The notes beneath the pieces were generated by a model. It had not been told where the DNA came from. It ran no database searches and worked only from the letters and a program-made list of their open reading frames with translations. From assembly GCA_035443705.1 (NCBI GenBank), contig DAORSV010000007.1:1-33910 (forward strand): a DNA stretch of 33,910 nt, written 5' to 3'. This DNA comes from CADEGZ01 sp035443705. GTDB lineage: Bacteria; Pseudomonadota; Gammaproteobacteria; UBA6186; Azoamicaceae. This document shows, piece by piece, positions 16,680-25,175 of the stretch (position 1 is the stretch's first letter; the number at the start of each line of letters is the position of its first letter). The position numbers and the translations under genes are program-made.

Positions 16680-16709
16680 ATTGAAGCAACCGAGTAGGTT
16701 GCTTGTCAA
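16680..16709 (-). promoter_or_regulatory. Probable dotD operon promoter with operator-like palindrome in spacer
   Basis: On the minus strand: TTGACA (16709-16704), 18-nt spacer, TTCAAT (16685-16680), 56 nt upstream of the dotD ATG. A perfect 8-bp inverted repeat AAGCAACC (16684-16691) - GAGTA - GGTTGCTT (16697-16704) covers the spacer exactly. Such placement suggests a transcription-factor site. The rest of the 167-bp spacer to icmS holds TATAGT (16733-16738) on the plus strand, a weak -10 candidate for icmS without a good -35. Confidence 0.55.
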
Positions 16710-16791
16710 CTGATAAAACCCTGTACACTAATTATAGTATGGGGGAAAATATAATTTCGTCTAAGATTAAGTAAAGAGAGGGAGGGACTGA

Positions 16792-17130
16792 GTGGACATT
16801 TCGACACAACTTGCTGCCGTTGCAAAGGTTATGGGCTGTCAATATACCGTAAAGGGCGAGCCTGTCACTTATGAGCACGTGTTTTCGGCGATGGGCTTAT
16901 TGCCAGCCATTTTAAGACGAGCAGACCAACTCTGTTCCTTCTGTTTAGGCTATGGACTTGGGTTAACTTTTGAGCGATCAGAATCGGCTACCTTAAGTGT
17001 GACGGTGTTGTTTGATTCGGTAACCCCGACAACGCTGCGTTTGCTTTGTGCGACCGATGTATTACATGAGTTTATGCAACAGGCTCCCTCGCCCACTAAA
17101 ATTGCGTTAGATGACTTAATGACAGATTAA
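16792..17130 (+). CDS. icmS: IcmS, acidic effector chaperone of the coupling complex
   Basis: Small cytoplasmic adaptor that with IcmW binds effectors and the DotL C-terminus. 112 residues (Legionella 114). Strong family signature GLLPAILRRADQLCSFCLGYGLGLTFERSES...TLRLLCATDVLHEFMQQAPS...LDDLMTD. GTG start, preceded by the purine-rich stretch GAGAGGGAGGGA. Divergent from dotD; icmP follows 14 nt downstream, so icmS-icmP-icmO form an operon encoding coupling-complex parts. The usual Legionella neighbours icmR and icmQ are absent from between icmS and icmP. Confidence 0.95.
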   Translation: MDISTQLAAVAKVMGCQYTVKGEPVTYEHVFSAMGLLPAILRRADQLCSFCLGYGLGLTFERSESATLSVTVLFDSVTPTTLRLLCATDVLHEFMQQAPSPTKIALDDLMTD

Positions 17131-17144
17131 TTACAGGATACTCA

Positions 17145-18434
17145 ATGGCTGGACAAGCAGGTGGCGGACAAGAACAATCAGGTGGTAATGCCTATTATAT
17201 CCTTTGGTTGATTGCCTTATGTGTTTTTATAGGCGGGATAATATGGTGGGCTTTTGATTATCAATTAAAAACCGCGTTTATTGCTGTGCGACTTTATGAA
17301 TTAATAACAATCCATTTTTTCTTGGGATTATTTTCACCGGATTTGCCATGGATAGGGAAGAGTATTCAGGAATTATTTTCAGTGGTAGAGTCCAATCTGA
17401 ATTTGGCTTACGCAATAAACCCTGGGAGCCTGACCCTAGAAATGGCAGATAGCTTAAGTCTTATCACAGGAGAGTATTTTCGTTATTTATTGATCATTTG
17501 TTTAATCGCTTTTTCAATTGTTATTTTTAAAACCAATGTACAAATGCGATTGAAAAAAAAATATGATATGAAATCCTTAGCGCGTCAAGAGCAAGCCAAT
17601 TGGCCTCAGATTAAAATAGCAACGAAAGTCGATATTTTAAATGAAGATTTAGATTCAGGACCTTGGAGCATGGCGATGACACCCATGCAATTTTCTAAAA
17701 AGAATAAATTGGTTTTCATTGAATTTGCAGATACTTCTGCGACACAATTTTCTAAAGCCCAAGCGCCAGAATTTAAAGTAACGCTTAATCGTGCGCGTTC
17801 AGAGCGTGCCTTTGCAGCACAATTGGGTCGTAGTTTCCAGGGCATAGAACATATGGCGCCGCATAGGCGTGCACTGATCGCCATATTTTTAGCGCGAGGG
17901 AACCGAGATAGCAAAGCGGCGTCGGCGTTGGTTTCACAATTGGCCACTTCTGCTGCCGATGGACAGCTGGATTGTACTGGTGCGGATGTGCTTTGGAAAA
18001 AACAAGTTAAAGCGAAGCGGGTTCAAGAGATATGCGCTATGCATTCCTATGAATTCACGCTTTTTATTTCCGCGTTACTTTTTGCTAGAGAAGATGGTGT
18101 TGTGGCTTCTTCTGATTTCTTGTGGATCAAACCTATCGATAGAAGATTATGGTATGTGATTAATAATGTGGGTAGACAAACACCCGTGGCTGAGGTTGGG
18201 GGCATATTTAGTCATTGGTATTACGAGGTGGCTTTAAAACGTCCTTTAAGTGCTCCTCGGATCGATGGGGCAGTAGAAGCTTTAAATGAGGCCTTATCGA
18301 ATATTATTTATATACCCGATGAAAAAGAAAAAGAAGCGCTTATCAAAGATCGGGATGCAGCCGAAAAAACGGCGAAAGAAACAAAAATGGCAGAATCACA
18401 AACGGAAGAATTAGTGGAGCAATCGGCATTATGA
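17145..18434 (+). CDS. icmP: DotM/IcmP, coupling-complex membrane protein
   Basis: Inner-membrane partner of DotL that recognises acidic (Glu-rich) effector signals in Legionella; TrbA of IncI plasmids. 429 residues (Legionella about 376). Membrane segments YILWLIALCVFIGGIIWWAF (N-terminus), ITIHFFLGLFSPDLPWI region and YLLIICLIAFSIVIF (about 107-125), then a cytoplasmic domain with MAMTPMQFSKKN and AFAAQLGRSFQGIEHMAPHRRALIAIFLAR. The C-terminus carries a Lys/Glu-rich extension (about 385-429) that accounts for much of the additional length. AGGA is 7 nt before ATG; the stop overlaps the icmO start (ATGA). Confidence 0.94.
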   Translation: MAGQAGGGQEQSGGNAYYILWLIALCVFIGGIIWWAFDYQLKTAFIAVRLYELITIHFFLGLFSPDLPWIGKSIQELFSVVESNLNLAYAINPGSLTLEMADSLSLITGEYFRYLLIICLIAFSIVIFKTNVQMRLKKKYDMKSLARQEQANWPQIKIATKVDILNEDLDSGPWSMAMTPMQFSKKNKLVFIEFADTSATQFSKAQAPEFKVTLNRARSERAFAAQLGRSFQGIEHMAPHRRALIAIFLARGNRDSKAASALVSQLATSAADGQLDCTGADVLWKKQVKAKRVQEICAMHSYEFTLFISALLFAREDGVVASSDFLWIKPIDRRLWYVINNVGRQTPVAEVGGIFSHWYYEVALKRPLSAPRIDGAVEALNEALSNIIYIPDEKEKEALIKDRDAAEKTAKETKMAESQTEELVEQSAL

Positions 18435-20989
18435 TACGAGGGCTTGACTCAAAACAAGAACAATCCGCAAGACAGCTTGCAAGAGATACGCGACCGCTTG
18501 GCGTGCGGATTAGTGAGACGCTTGCAAGACCAGAAGTCATGTTACTTATTTTTGGGACCAGCATAGGGGTAAGCTTTGCTTATCCGATGATAACCGATGT
18601 TCTTTTTATCGTTTGTACGTGTCTTTTCTTTTTTTCGATTACGCGTAAAACAACCCTACCGTTTAGAATTCCGAGGTCGGCTCACTTAAAAGATTATAAC
18701 GATCCGCTGCCGGGATCGAATAAACCTCGAATAGGAGAAGGTATTTTCTTTTTAGGGAATGATCGGATTACCAAAGAGGAATTATGGTTTTCTAATGATG
18801 ATCTGCGTACTCACGTTTTGATTTTTGGCTCTACCGGTAGTGGTAAAACGGAGGCGCTGGTCTCTATGGCTTTTAATTCTTTGTTATTTGCCAGTGGTTT
18901 TATTTATATCGATGGAAAAGGCGACAATAGTTTGTTTGCAAAAGTATTTTCGATGGTTCGCAGCATGGGGCGCGATGATGACATGCTGCTCATTAATTTT
19001 ATGACAGGCGCACGAGATGTGTTAGGGCCGCAAAAAACCCGATTATCCAATACTATGAATCCTTTTTCTCGTGGATCTTCGAGTATGTTGTCGCAGTTGG
19101 TCGTGAGTTTAATGTCGAGCGGTAAACAAGGTGGTGGCGACGATATGTGGACGAATCGTGCGATTAACTTTGTAGAATCTTTAATGAAAGTATTAGCCGC
19201 TATGCGAGATGCAGGTCATATTTTGTTAGATGCCAATAGTATTCGAAGTTACTTTATTTTAGAGAAATTAGAACAAATTGTTATCGATAAGCGATTTCCT
19301 ATATCAGACACGTATAGTGTTCCATTAGATAATTTTCCTAAGCAAATTTTAGAACCCATAACGGCGTACATGGATAACTTGCCTGGTTATAATCGTCAGA
19401 AAAAAGGGAATCAAGGTAGCGAGGTACGCGAACAGCACGGATTTATAACCATGCAGTTAACACGCGTATTTGGTTCGCTTGCAGATGCCTATGGTCATAT
19501 TATTAGAACCAATTTGGCAGAAGTTGATTTTAAAGACGTGGTGTTAAATCGTCGAGTTATGGTGGTCTTGTTACCAGCACTCGAAAAATCGCCGCAAGAA
19601 TTATCTAATTTGGGTAAAATTATTGTTGCTTCTCTAAAAGCCATGATGGCTGCCGGTTTAGGTGATGAAGTCGAAGGGGATTATCGTGATGTTGTTTTAA
19701 GAAAACCGACCACCGCGTCATCACCCTTTTTAACGATTATGGACGAATATGGTTATTATGCCGTAGAAGGGTTTGCTGTTGTGCCTGCGCAAGCGCGTTC
19801 GCTAGGGTTCTCGGCTATTTTTGCGGGACAAGATCTGCCGGCATTCCAAAAAGCTTCTAAAGAAGAAGCGGCTTCTATTGGTGCAAATTGTAACATTAAA
19901 ATTTGTATGAAATTGGAAGATCCGCAAGAAACCTGGGAGTTTTTTAACAAAGTTGCTGGCGAATCTTATACCACCAATGTGAGTGGTTTTCAGATGGATT
20001 CTGGCAGTTTAACGATGAATTATATGGATACGCGTAGCGCTTCTGTAGACAAAAGACAGCGTATTGATCTCTTAGATATGAAAGATCAACGACCGGGTGA
20101 ATTCCATGTGTTTTTTAAATCAAAAATTATTCGGGCGGAAACATTTTTTGCAGCACCAAAACCCGTTAAAAAAATGCGTTTAAACCAATTTTTAAAGGTG
20201 GAAATGCCGACAGAAGCGCAATTGATAGATATGGACAAGCGGTTTAAGCGATTTAGCCAAGTGTTTGCAACACCCCATTATGAATTTGCAGAACCGGCAG
20301 AAAGCCATGATATTAAGATATTGGTACAGTCATTTCAGGGTGCTATTAATTTAAAACCCTTTGAGCGAGGTATTGCGGCACTGATTTCGTTGTTAGAAGA
20401 AGAGGTTCAAAAACAGCGTGATTTAAGTGTGCCATTTGAAGATCCGGGTGTTGAACACGAGATGTCTGCTTTTACCAAAGTTTTTGTTACCCCCATGGTG
20501 TTAAGAATGATTGGGGAAGACAATGAAGAAATGTTTTCATTGCCTTTAATTCGACGTGGGAGTACCACAGAAGAATTAATACATATCGAGCGTTTGTCGG
20601 GTAAATCTGAGCAAGAGGCAAAGCAGCTTTCGAACAGTTTGATTGAAGATATTGAAAGTGCTACCAAGTTTCCCCCGGTTATCCAGTTTAAAACAGAGAT
20701 TGATCAGATGTTGCAAGATATCTCGGATATGATCGTTATGTTTGGGGGAGCGCCTTTAGATATCTCAGGGCTAAAAGCCAGTACGGCTTCTATTGCAGAA
20801 GAAGATGAAACGGATAATGAAACCGGCGATGAGACAGAGACAAGCACCGGCACGCGTCTTGTGGTGGAAAATAACGAATTATACGGGATCCCCGAGGTTC
20901 CAGAATTGCCTGATTTAGAAGAATTATTTTCGGAAGAGCCAGAAAGCGAAGATAAGAAAAAGGGTGAAGATACAAGTACTGACGAATAA
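18431..20989 (+). CDS. icmO: DotL/IcmO, type IV coupling protein ATPase
   Basis: VirD4/TrbC-like inner-membrane ATPase that receives effectors and is bound by DotM, DotN and IcmSW. 852 residues (Legionella about 783). Two N-terminal TM segments (about 35-72, VMLLIFGTSIGVSFAYPMITDVLFIVC...), Walker A FGSTGSGKTEAL near 135-146, FIYIDGKGDN, Walker B FLTIMDEYGYY near 434-440, and IFAGQDLPAFQKAS. The C-terminal 200 residues, including a strongly acidic tail (EEDETDNETGDETE), correspond to the region that binds IcmSW and DotN in Legionella. Translationally coupled to icmP by a 4-nt overlap. Confidence 0.96.
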   Translation: MIRGLDSKQEQSARQLARDTRPLGVRISETLARPEVMLLIFGTSIGVSFAYPMITDVLFIVCTCLFFFSITRKTTLPFRIPRSAHLKDYNDPLPGSNKPRIGEGIFFLGNDRITKEELWFSNDDLRTHVLIFGSTGSGKTEALVSMAFNSLLFASGFIYIDGKGDNSLFAKVFSMVRSMGRDDDMLLINFMTGARDVLGPQKTRLSNTMNPFSRGSSSMLSQLVVSLMSSGKQGGGDDMWTNRAINFVESLMKVLAAMRDAGHILLDANSIRSYFILEKLEQIVIDKRFPISDTYSVPLDNFPKQILEPITAYMDNLPGYNRQKKGNQGSEVREQHGFITMQLTRVFGSLADAYGHIIRTNLAEVDFKDVVLNRRVMVVLLPALEKSPQELSNLGKIIVASLKAMMAAGLGDEVEGDYRDVVLRKPTTASSPFLTIMDEYGYYAVEGFAVVPAQARSLGFSAIFAGQDLPAFQKASKEEAASIGANCNIKICMKLEDPQETWEFFNKVAGESYTTNVSGFQMDSGSLTMNYMDTRSASVDKRQRIDLLDMKDQRPGEFHVFFKSKIIRAETFFAAPKPVKKMRLNQFLKVEMPTEAQLIDMDKRFKRFSQVFATPHYEFAEPAESHDIKILVQSFQGAINLKPFERGIAALISLLEEEVQKQRDLSVPFEDPGVEHEMSAFTKVFVTPMVLRMIGEDNEEMFSLPLIRRGSTTEELIHIERLSGKSEQEAKQLSNSLIEDIESATKFPPVIQFKTEIDQMLQDISDMIVMFGGAPLDISGLKASTASIAEEDETDNETGDETETSTGTRLVVENNELYGIPEVPELPDLEELFSEEPESEDKKKGEDTSTDE

Positions 20990-21055
20990 GGAACTTCTTT
21001 ATACAAACCTTATCTAAACTTAATAAGGAAATTGAGTTTTTAGATGGGGGTATGT

Positions 21056-21919
21056 ATGAGTGCCAATGAGGAAGGAGAAAGAAAAAGGCTGGAAGCTGAA
21101 GAGCTAGAAAAGAAAGCCCTTAAAGATTCAGAAAACACTAAAAAAGAAAAATCTAAAGTGGATTATGATACAACAACGTTATCACTGACACCAGGTGCAG
21201 CTGACACCCGCCTTACATCGGAACCAGATGACACCCGCCTTGTATCGAAAGAGGCAGCACCATCAGAAGAAAAAGATCCAAACGCAATAGGCGATATTGA
21301 GGCACAGGGAAAGGGGAATAATTTCTGGGAGCTGTTTTGGGCAGTTGTGTACGTACTCGCAAATCCGAAAACCACATGGACGTTTTTACCTGATCGTGTA
21401 AAAAAACCGCTTATCGTTTTAGCAAAGACCTTTGATGGTGCTGTTGATAAGTTGGTTGTTGACCCTACAAAGTGGATTGTTAATAAGCTCGTTGTTGATC
21501 CTCTAACACGTGTTGTTGATACGGTAGTTCTTAAGCCTGCAACGCTTGCTGTTGATTACTTGGTTGCTAAGCCTATAGATTTTGTTGTTGAAAAGGTGAG
21601 TGAGGCTGCTGGTTTTCTTAAGGGGAAAGTAGTCGAGAAAGTTGTTGATCCTATAGTCGCTAAAGGAGATGATATTTCTGGTGCTATAAAAGAGAAAGTT
21701 GATTCTGCAAAAGAGGGCGCAGGTGCGGCTCTTAGTAGTGCCGCAAGCAAGGTAGGAGAGTTATTTTCTAAACAAAGTGCAAATTCTCCCCCGGAGCCGG
21801 GCGATAACAATTTGCTCCCTATGAAGAACAGTATGGATGTGCAAAGAGGATCAGAGCCAACACCTATTGATAAGCGGCAGTTAGGTTCCGGAGCAAACCC
21901 TCCAAAAGCGCGTTTATAA
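21056..21919 (+). CDS. Unrecognised protein with 12-residue V-V-x-P repeats
   Basis: Not recognised. About 287 residues. The charged N-terminus (EEGERKRLEAEELEKKA) is probably coiled coil. Next is a short near-duplicate DTRLTSEP / DTRLVSKE, then a hydrophobic stretch NNFWELFWAVVYVLANP (about 88-104). Five imperfect 12-residue repeats ending in Pro follow (about 126-185; e.g. TKWIVNKLVVDP, LTRVVDTVVLKP, ATLAVDYLVAKP). After these comes an Ala/Lys amphipathic helix and a Pro/Ser-rich tail. The repeats could wrap as amphipathic membrane-associating helices (inference). Start at 21056 has GGGGG just upstream; ATG at 21044 is an in-frame alternative. It follows icmO by 66 nt. Could be an effector or a lineage-specific accessory protein; nothing here proves either. 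Confidence 0.7.
   Translation: MSANEEGERKRLEAEELEKKALKDSENTKKEKSKVDYDTTTLSLTPGAADTRLTSEPDDTRLVSKEAAPSEEKDPNAIGDIEAQGKGNNFWELFWAVVYVLANPKTTWTFLPDRVKKPLIVLAKTFDGAVDKLVVDPTKWIVNKLVVDPLTRVVDTVVLKPATLAVDYLVAKPIDFVVEKVSEAAGFLKGKVVEKVVDPIVAKGDDISGAIKEKVDSAKEGAGAALSSAASKVGELFSKQSANSPPEPGDNNLLPMKNSMDVQRGSEPTPIDKRQLGSGANPPKARL
21431..21610 (+). repeat. Five imperfect 36-bp coding repeats (12-residue V-V-x-P units)
   Basis: Units follow the pattern xxxxVDxLVxxP. The DNA still shows recurring GTTGTTGATCCT-like words, so the units are recognisable at base level, which suggests expansion more recent than that of the dotG repeats. Confidence 0.75.
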
Positions 21920-21961
21920 CGGATGAAGTGTCACGTATACCAAAAGTTAACAAACAAACTA

Positions 21962-21991
21962 TTGACGCCTGTTCTCCATTTATGCTCTAAT
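21962..21991 (+). promoter_or_regulatory. Probable sigma70 promoter for the 212-residue unknown gene
   Basis: TTGACG (21962-21967), 18-nt spacer, TCTAAT (21986-21991), about 63 nt before the ATG at 22054. It sits in the 134-bp gap after the preceding gene, suggesting independent transcription. Confidence 0.5.
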
Positions 21992-22053
21992 AGGAACTTA
22001 TGAATCAAGAGATCTTTGTTAGGCAGAAACATAACCTTTGAGGAGATACGCAT

Positions 22054-22692
22054 ATGCCAGGATTTACCCCCGCTTTTAAGGGCGCTTTTAGAAATTTAAC
22101 GAAACTAGCGAACACGACTCCGGAAAAACTGGTTGCCGAACATAAACAGTTAACACCAGAAGAGCGCCGTCGGGACATGCAAGAAAAGTTTTCTCTCTTT
22201 CAAGGATTGTCGGAAAGTAATGAAAACATAGATAAAATGACTGCATTTTTAAAAGCACTACAGGATACTGTGCAATCCAATGCACTTGCAGCGGATTTGA
22301 AGGAAATAGACGCTGCTCAGCAGAATAAAAAGTTTGAGATCCTTAAAAAAGTGTTTCAAGAAGGGCACACACTAAACGCTTTTGTACAGTGTTGGGAAAT
22401 GTATCTATCGCAATCCACTCCAATGGAAGAGATTGAAAAGCGATTTAAAGAAGTCAGTGAAGGCTCCCATCAGGCAATGAAGGCTTTGGATTCACAGTCG
22501 AGATTTGATGCTGTGAAGAAAACGGTGCAAGAGGTGATGAGGCTATTTTATGCAATGTTCGATGCTCTCTTGATTTCAGCAGGGTATGATGTTTTTGTGC
22601 CGAATCATGGTGATGAACAAGACGCAGGAGCTTTGGATCCTAAGCTCCCGGGTGTTTTTCGCAACCAAGGCGGCATGTATACGCCCCGATAA
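22054..22692 (+). CDS. Unrecognised 212-residue helical protein
   Basis: Not recognised. 212 residues, soluble, predicted almost wholly helical (LTPEERRRDMQEKFSLFQGL; EEIEKRFKEVSEGSHQAMKAL) with a moderately hydrophobic helix near residues 160-180 (VMRLFYAMFDALLISAGY) and a loose C-terminal tail (PGVFRNQGGMYTPR). No signal peptide or true TM. AGGAG at 22041-22045 fits the ATG. It lies between the coupling-protein operon and the convergent dotA. It does not resemble IcmQ, IcmR or LvgA by eye. Candidate effector or T4BSS accessory protein, by position only. Confidence 0.75.
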   Translation: MPGFTPAFKGAFRNLTKLANTTPEKLVAEHKQLTPEERRRDMQEKFSLFQGLSESNENIDKMTAFLKALQDTVQSNALAADLKEIDAAQQNKKFEILKKVFQEGHTLNAFVQCWEMYLSQSTPMEEIEKRFKEVSEGSHQAMKALDSQSRFDAVKKTVQEVMRLFYAMFDALLISAGYDVFVPNHGDEQDAGALDPKLPGVFRNQGGMYTPR

Positions 22693-22710
22693 GCAATATA
22701 CACCAGCGGG

Positions 22711-22741
22711 CACCAGGATGAGACGGTTTATCTCACTGGTG
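22711..22741. terminator. Hairpin between convergent genes (weak terminator candidate)
   Basis: CACCAG (22711-22716), GA bulge, TGAGA / TCTCA (22719-22723, 22731-22735), CTGGTG (22736-22741), 7-nt loop. No U-run follows on either strand, so termination would have to be assisted. A 9-bp direct repeat CCACTGGGT follows at 22744-22752 and 22758-22766, immediately before the dotA stop. Confidence 0.4.
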
Positions 22742-22766
22742 TGCCACTGGGTGTTCTCCACTGGGT

Positions 22767-25175
22767 TTATTTCCTCTTTTTAGCCACTTTAGCGGCCTTT
22801 TTAGCTTCTGCGCCTGCTTCACCACCCTTTATTTTTTCCTGACGTGACTCGCCGCTTTGTAAGTTATCTCCTGTCTTTTCATTCGCTTTTGCATGTCCTG
22901 CTTCAAGGGCTTTTTGACCTTGTCCAGCACCACTGTCAAAACCACCTTTCGCTTCTTTGGCCATTTCCGCCGCTCCGTGATCACTTTCAGCAGAGCTGCC
23001 CATCCAGCGCATAATCTGATTGGGCAGTAGATAAATCAGTGAAAAAGATTTATTCACAATAGCGGTCATAATAGCAACATACATACCTAAAACTGCGAGA
23101 ATGCTAAAAATGCTGACTGCAGCCCCTTCCGTGATGGCAGGAATAAATCCAAAATTGACTAAGGCGATGCCTGCTCTCAGCAAACCCGAGGCTAAAACAA
23201 ATCCAAAAATCATCAAAGTGGGTCTTAAGAAAATATTGGCCAAAATCGGTAGTGCTGAGCTAAGTTTTCCGAGTTCCTCTCCACCAGGATGAATTAATCC
23301 CAGTGCAATAATCGGTGCAGCAACGATGGCCTCTATCACTTGGATTATCCATCCGAAGGCAGTCATGGTAAAAATAACATAAGGTACCAATGGAATGTAA
23401 ATGCCGAGCGTTGCGCCAAGCGTCCACAGCACAATGGCCAATGAATAAATCATAGGCAGTATTGACACAAATAATAAGTTTACTGCCCATGGAGCAGGGT
23501 TTACACAAGAGACTGGCGATACCACCATGGAAATAATAAAAGAGGTAATAATAGAGACAAATACGGCAATTTCTCCCGCTAACATTAAAATGCCACCAAA
23601 TTGGCCAATACCAATTAAAGGATCAGGTGTTCCTCCTGTCGCAGTCGAACCATTGGTAATACTCTGTACGTAGTTGAGTATTGGTGTTTGGATTCCATCT
23701 TTAATGCCGTTCACTATCGCATCTAAAGTGGAATTACCTGTTGAGGCAGCGGGTATGGCTAGCCCTTGAGAGGGTGGCCCTGAGTTAGCTTGATCGTTAG
23801 TCCAGTAGTTGAAACTATGGGTTAGGGCGGTATTCATTCTTACAAGTGGGGAAGTAGCTGAGCCACCCGGCACGTAGTCCTGAAGTGAAGACGAGCTAGT
23901 GGTATCAACAACTGGCCACGCTCCTGTTAGCGTATAATTGGGCGAGAGATTACGCGGGTCGATACGTTGGGGAGCACCGGATGGCACAGGCAGTTTGGCT
24001 TTTCCAGGAACTGTTTCGTCATCCATTCGGGCACCCGATGCTCTCACCATTGTGAAATAGTAACTACCTGCATGGATCCACCCATAGCTTTTAAGAGTAG
24101 CATAGTTGTTTGCAATGGGACTAATGGGGTTACCGCTCTGTTCCCAATTTTGTGAGCCGCTCTCTACTGCAGTTTTAACACCGGTTGCCAACTGTGTAAT
24201 TTGGCTAATATACGCTTGTCCCGCCGCGAAAACATAGCCGGGGTCGGGTGAAGCATAAGTGTTTGGATCAGGGTTTGCCAAGAGTTGGGCTGCCGCATCC
24301 ACCGCACTAAACATGTTTTGCAATGCAGCGACTTTAATGGAGAGCCTTTGTTTTACGGTTGCATAATTAAAAGTATTTATAGGGGAGGGCTTAGCCCCAG
24401 GAGCGGAGCTCTGGAGTATGCTTGTGACTGTGAAAGATCCACATAAACTATTGAGTGGTGCGGGGGCACCTTGTATACCAACGTACGCAACCGCCTGCTG
24501 TTGTATTTGTGTTGGGAGTGTGGCGGAAGAGGCAGGTTGTGGGTCGCCTGTGATGACGTAAATCGAAACAGATTGATTTTTCAGCGGACCTGCGTTTGTG
24601 GTGAGTTCTGGTATGCCTCTATTGATGGCATACATGCAGGTACTGGATTGTAAAATGCTTTGTGTGACAGCATTTAAATTACTCGGTTGCAATTGAATGT
24701 TAAGTCCGCCTACAGCTGGTACGCCTTGTGCCAATTGTTCTAAGACCACCTCCCAAACCGAGTTTGCAGCGCCTATGCCATTTAAGACAATCCACATTAC
24801 GGTCATTTGCACAACAGAATAGCCAGAAGTGGGGCCTGGCACCATCAATAACATGCCAGAAAAGGCGCGAAGCGGTACCCACAGCGACATTTTTTTCCCC
24901 ATGGCTTCGCCTTCACGTGCGGTATTGATAGTCGTCATCACACCGATATAAGAAAGCACCACGGCGCCAATCGTGACAATAATAAAATTAAACCGTTCAA
25001 ACATGAGAGATAAAGTTGGATTGTTATCGCCGCCTAAACTAATGGCGCCAACACTGCCACCAAACACCATGCCGAGATATTCTTGCGATTTATCGGTTGG
25101 GATTACCGAAAAAACACTGGCAAAAACTTCTTCACAAATAAGACAAAAAAAGAAAAAAACAAGTCCTTTTTTCAT
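22767..25175 (-). CDS. dotA: DotA, polytopic inner-membrane protein
   Basis: Large inner-membrane T4BSS protein, TraY of IncI plasmids. About 802 residues from the ATG at 25175 (Legionella 1048). That ATG gives a Sec signal peptide MKKGLVFFFFCLICEEVFA; the frame opens earlier (25334), but those residues overlap icmV. Family marks: RFNFIIVTIGAVVLSYIGVMTTINTAREGEAMG, a long periplasmic region (about 150-500), SPVSCVNPAPWAVNLLF, IVAAPIIALGLIHPGGEE and a Lys/Ala-rich cytoplasmic C-terminus (about 715-802). The shorter length comes mainly from the periplasmic loop. Overlaps the icmV stop by 4 nt (ATGA). Confidence 0.95.
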   Translation of the reverse strand: MKKGLVFFFFCLICEEVFASVFSVIPTDKSQEYLGMVFGGSVGAISLGGDNNPTLSLMFERFNFIIVTIGAVVLSYIGVMTTINTAREGEAMGKKMSLWVPLRAFSGMLLMVPGPTSGYSVVQMTVMWIVLNGIGAANSVWEVVLEQLAQGVPAVGGLNIQLQPSNLNAVTQSILQSSTCMYAINRGIPELTTNAGPLKNQSVSIYVITGDPQPASSATLPTQIQQQAVAYVGIQGAPAPLNSLCGSFTVTSILQSSAPGAKPSPINTFNYATVKQRLSIKVAALQNMFSAVDAAAQLLANPDPNTYASPDPGYVFAAGQAYISQITQLATGVKTAVESGSQNWEQSGNPISPIANNYATLKSYGWIHAGSYYFTMVRASGARMDDETVPGKAKLPVPSGAPQRIDPRNLSPNYTLTGAWPVVDTTSSSSLQDYVPGGSATSPLVRMNTALTHSFNYWTNDQANSGPPSQGLAIPAASTGNSTLDAIVNGIKDGIQTPILNYVQSITNGSTATGGTPDPLIGIGQFGGILMLAGEIAVFVSIITSFIISMVVSPVSCVNPAPWAVNLLFVSILPMIYSLAIVLWTLGATLGIYIPLVPYVIFTMTAFGWIIQVIEAIVAAPIIALGLIHPGGEELGKLSSALPILANIFLRPTLMIFGFVLASGLLRAGIALVNFGFIPAITEGAAVSIFSILAVLGMYVAIMTAIVNKSFSLIYLLPNQIMRWMGSSAESDHGAAEMAKEAKGGFDSGAGQGQKALEAGHAKANEKTGDNLQSGESRQEKIKGGEAGAEAKKAAKVAKKRK

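Noticed and set aside
16641..16791. PmrA or CpxR binding sites controlling T4SS genes, as in Legionella.
   Set aside because: Only single partial half-sites (e.g. GTAAA near 16771) were found, not a properly spaced pair.
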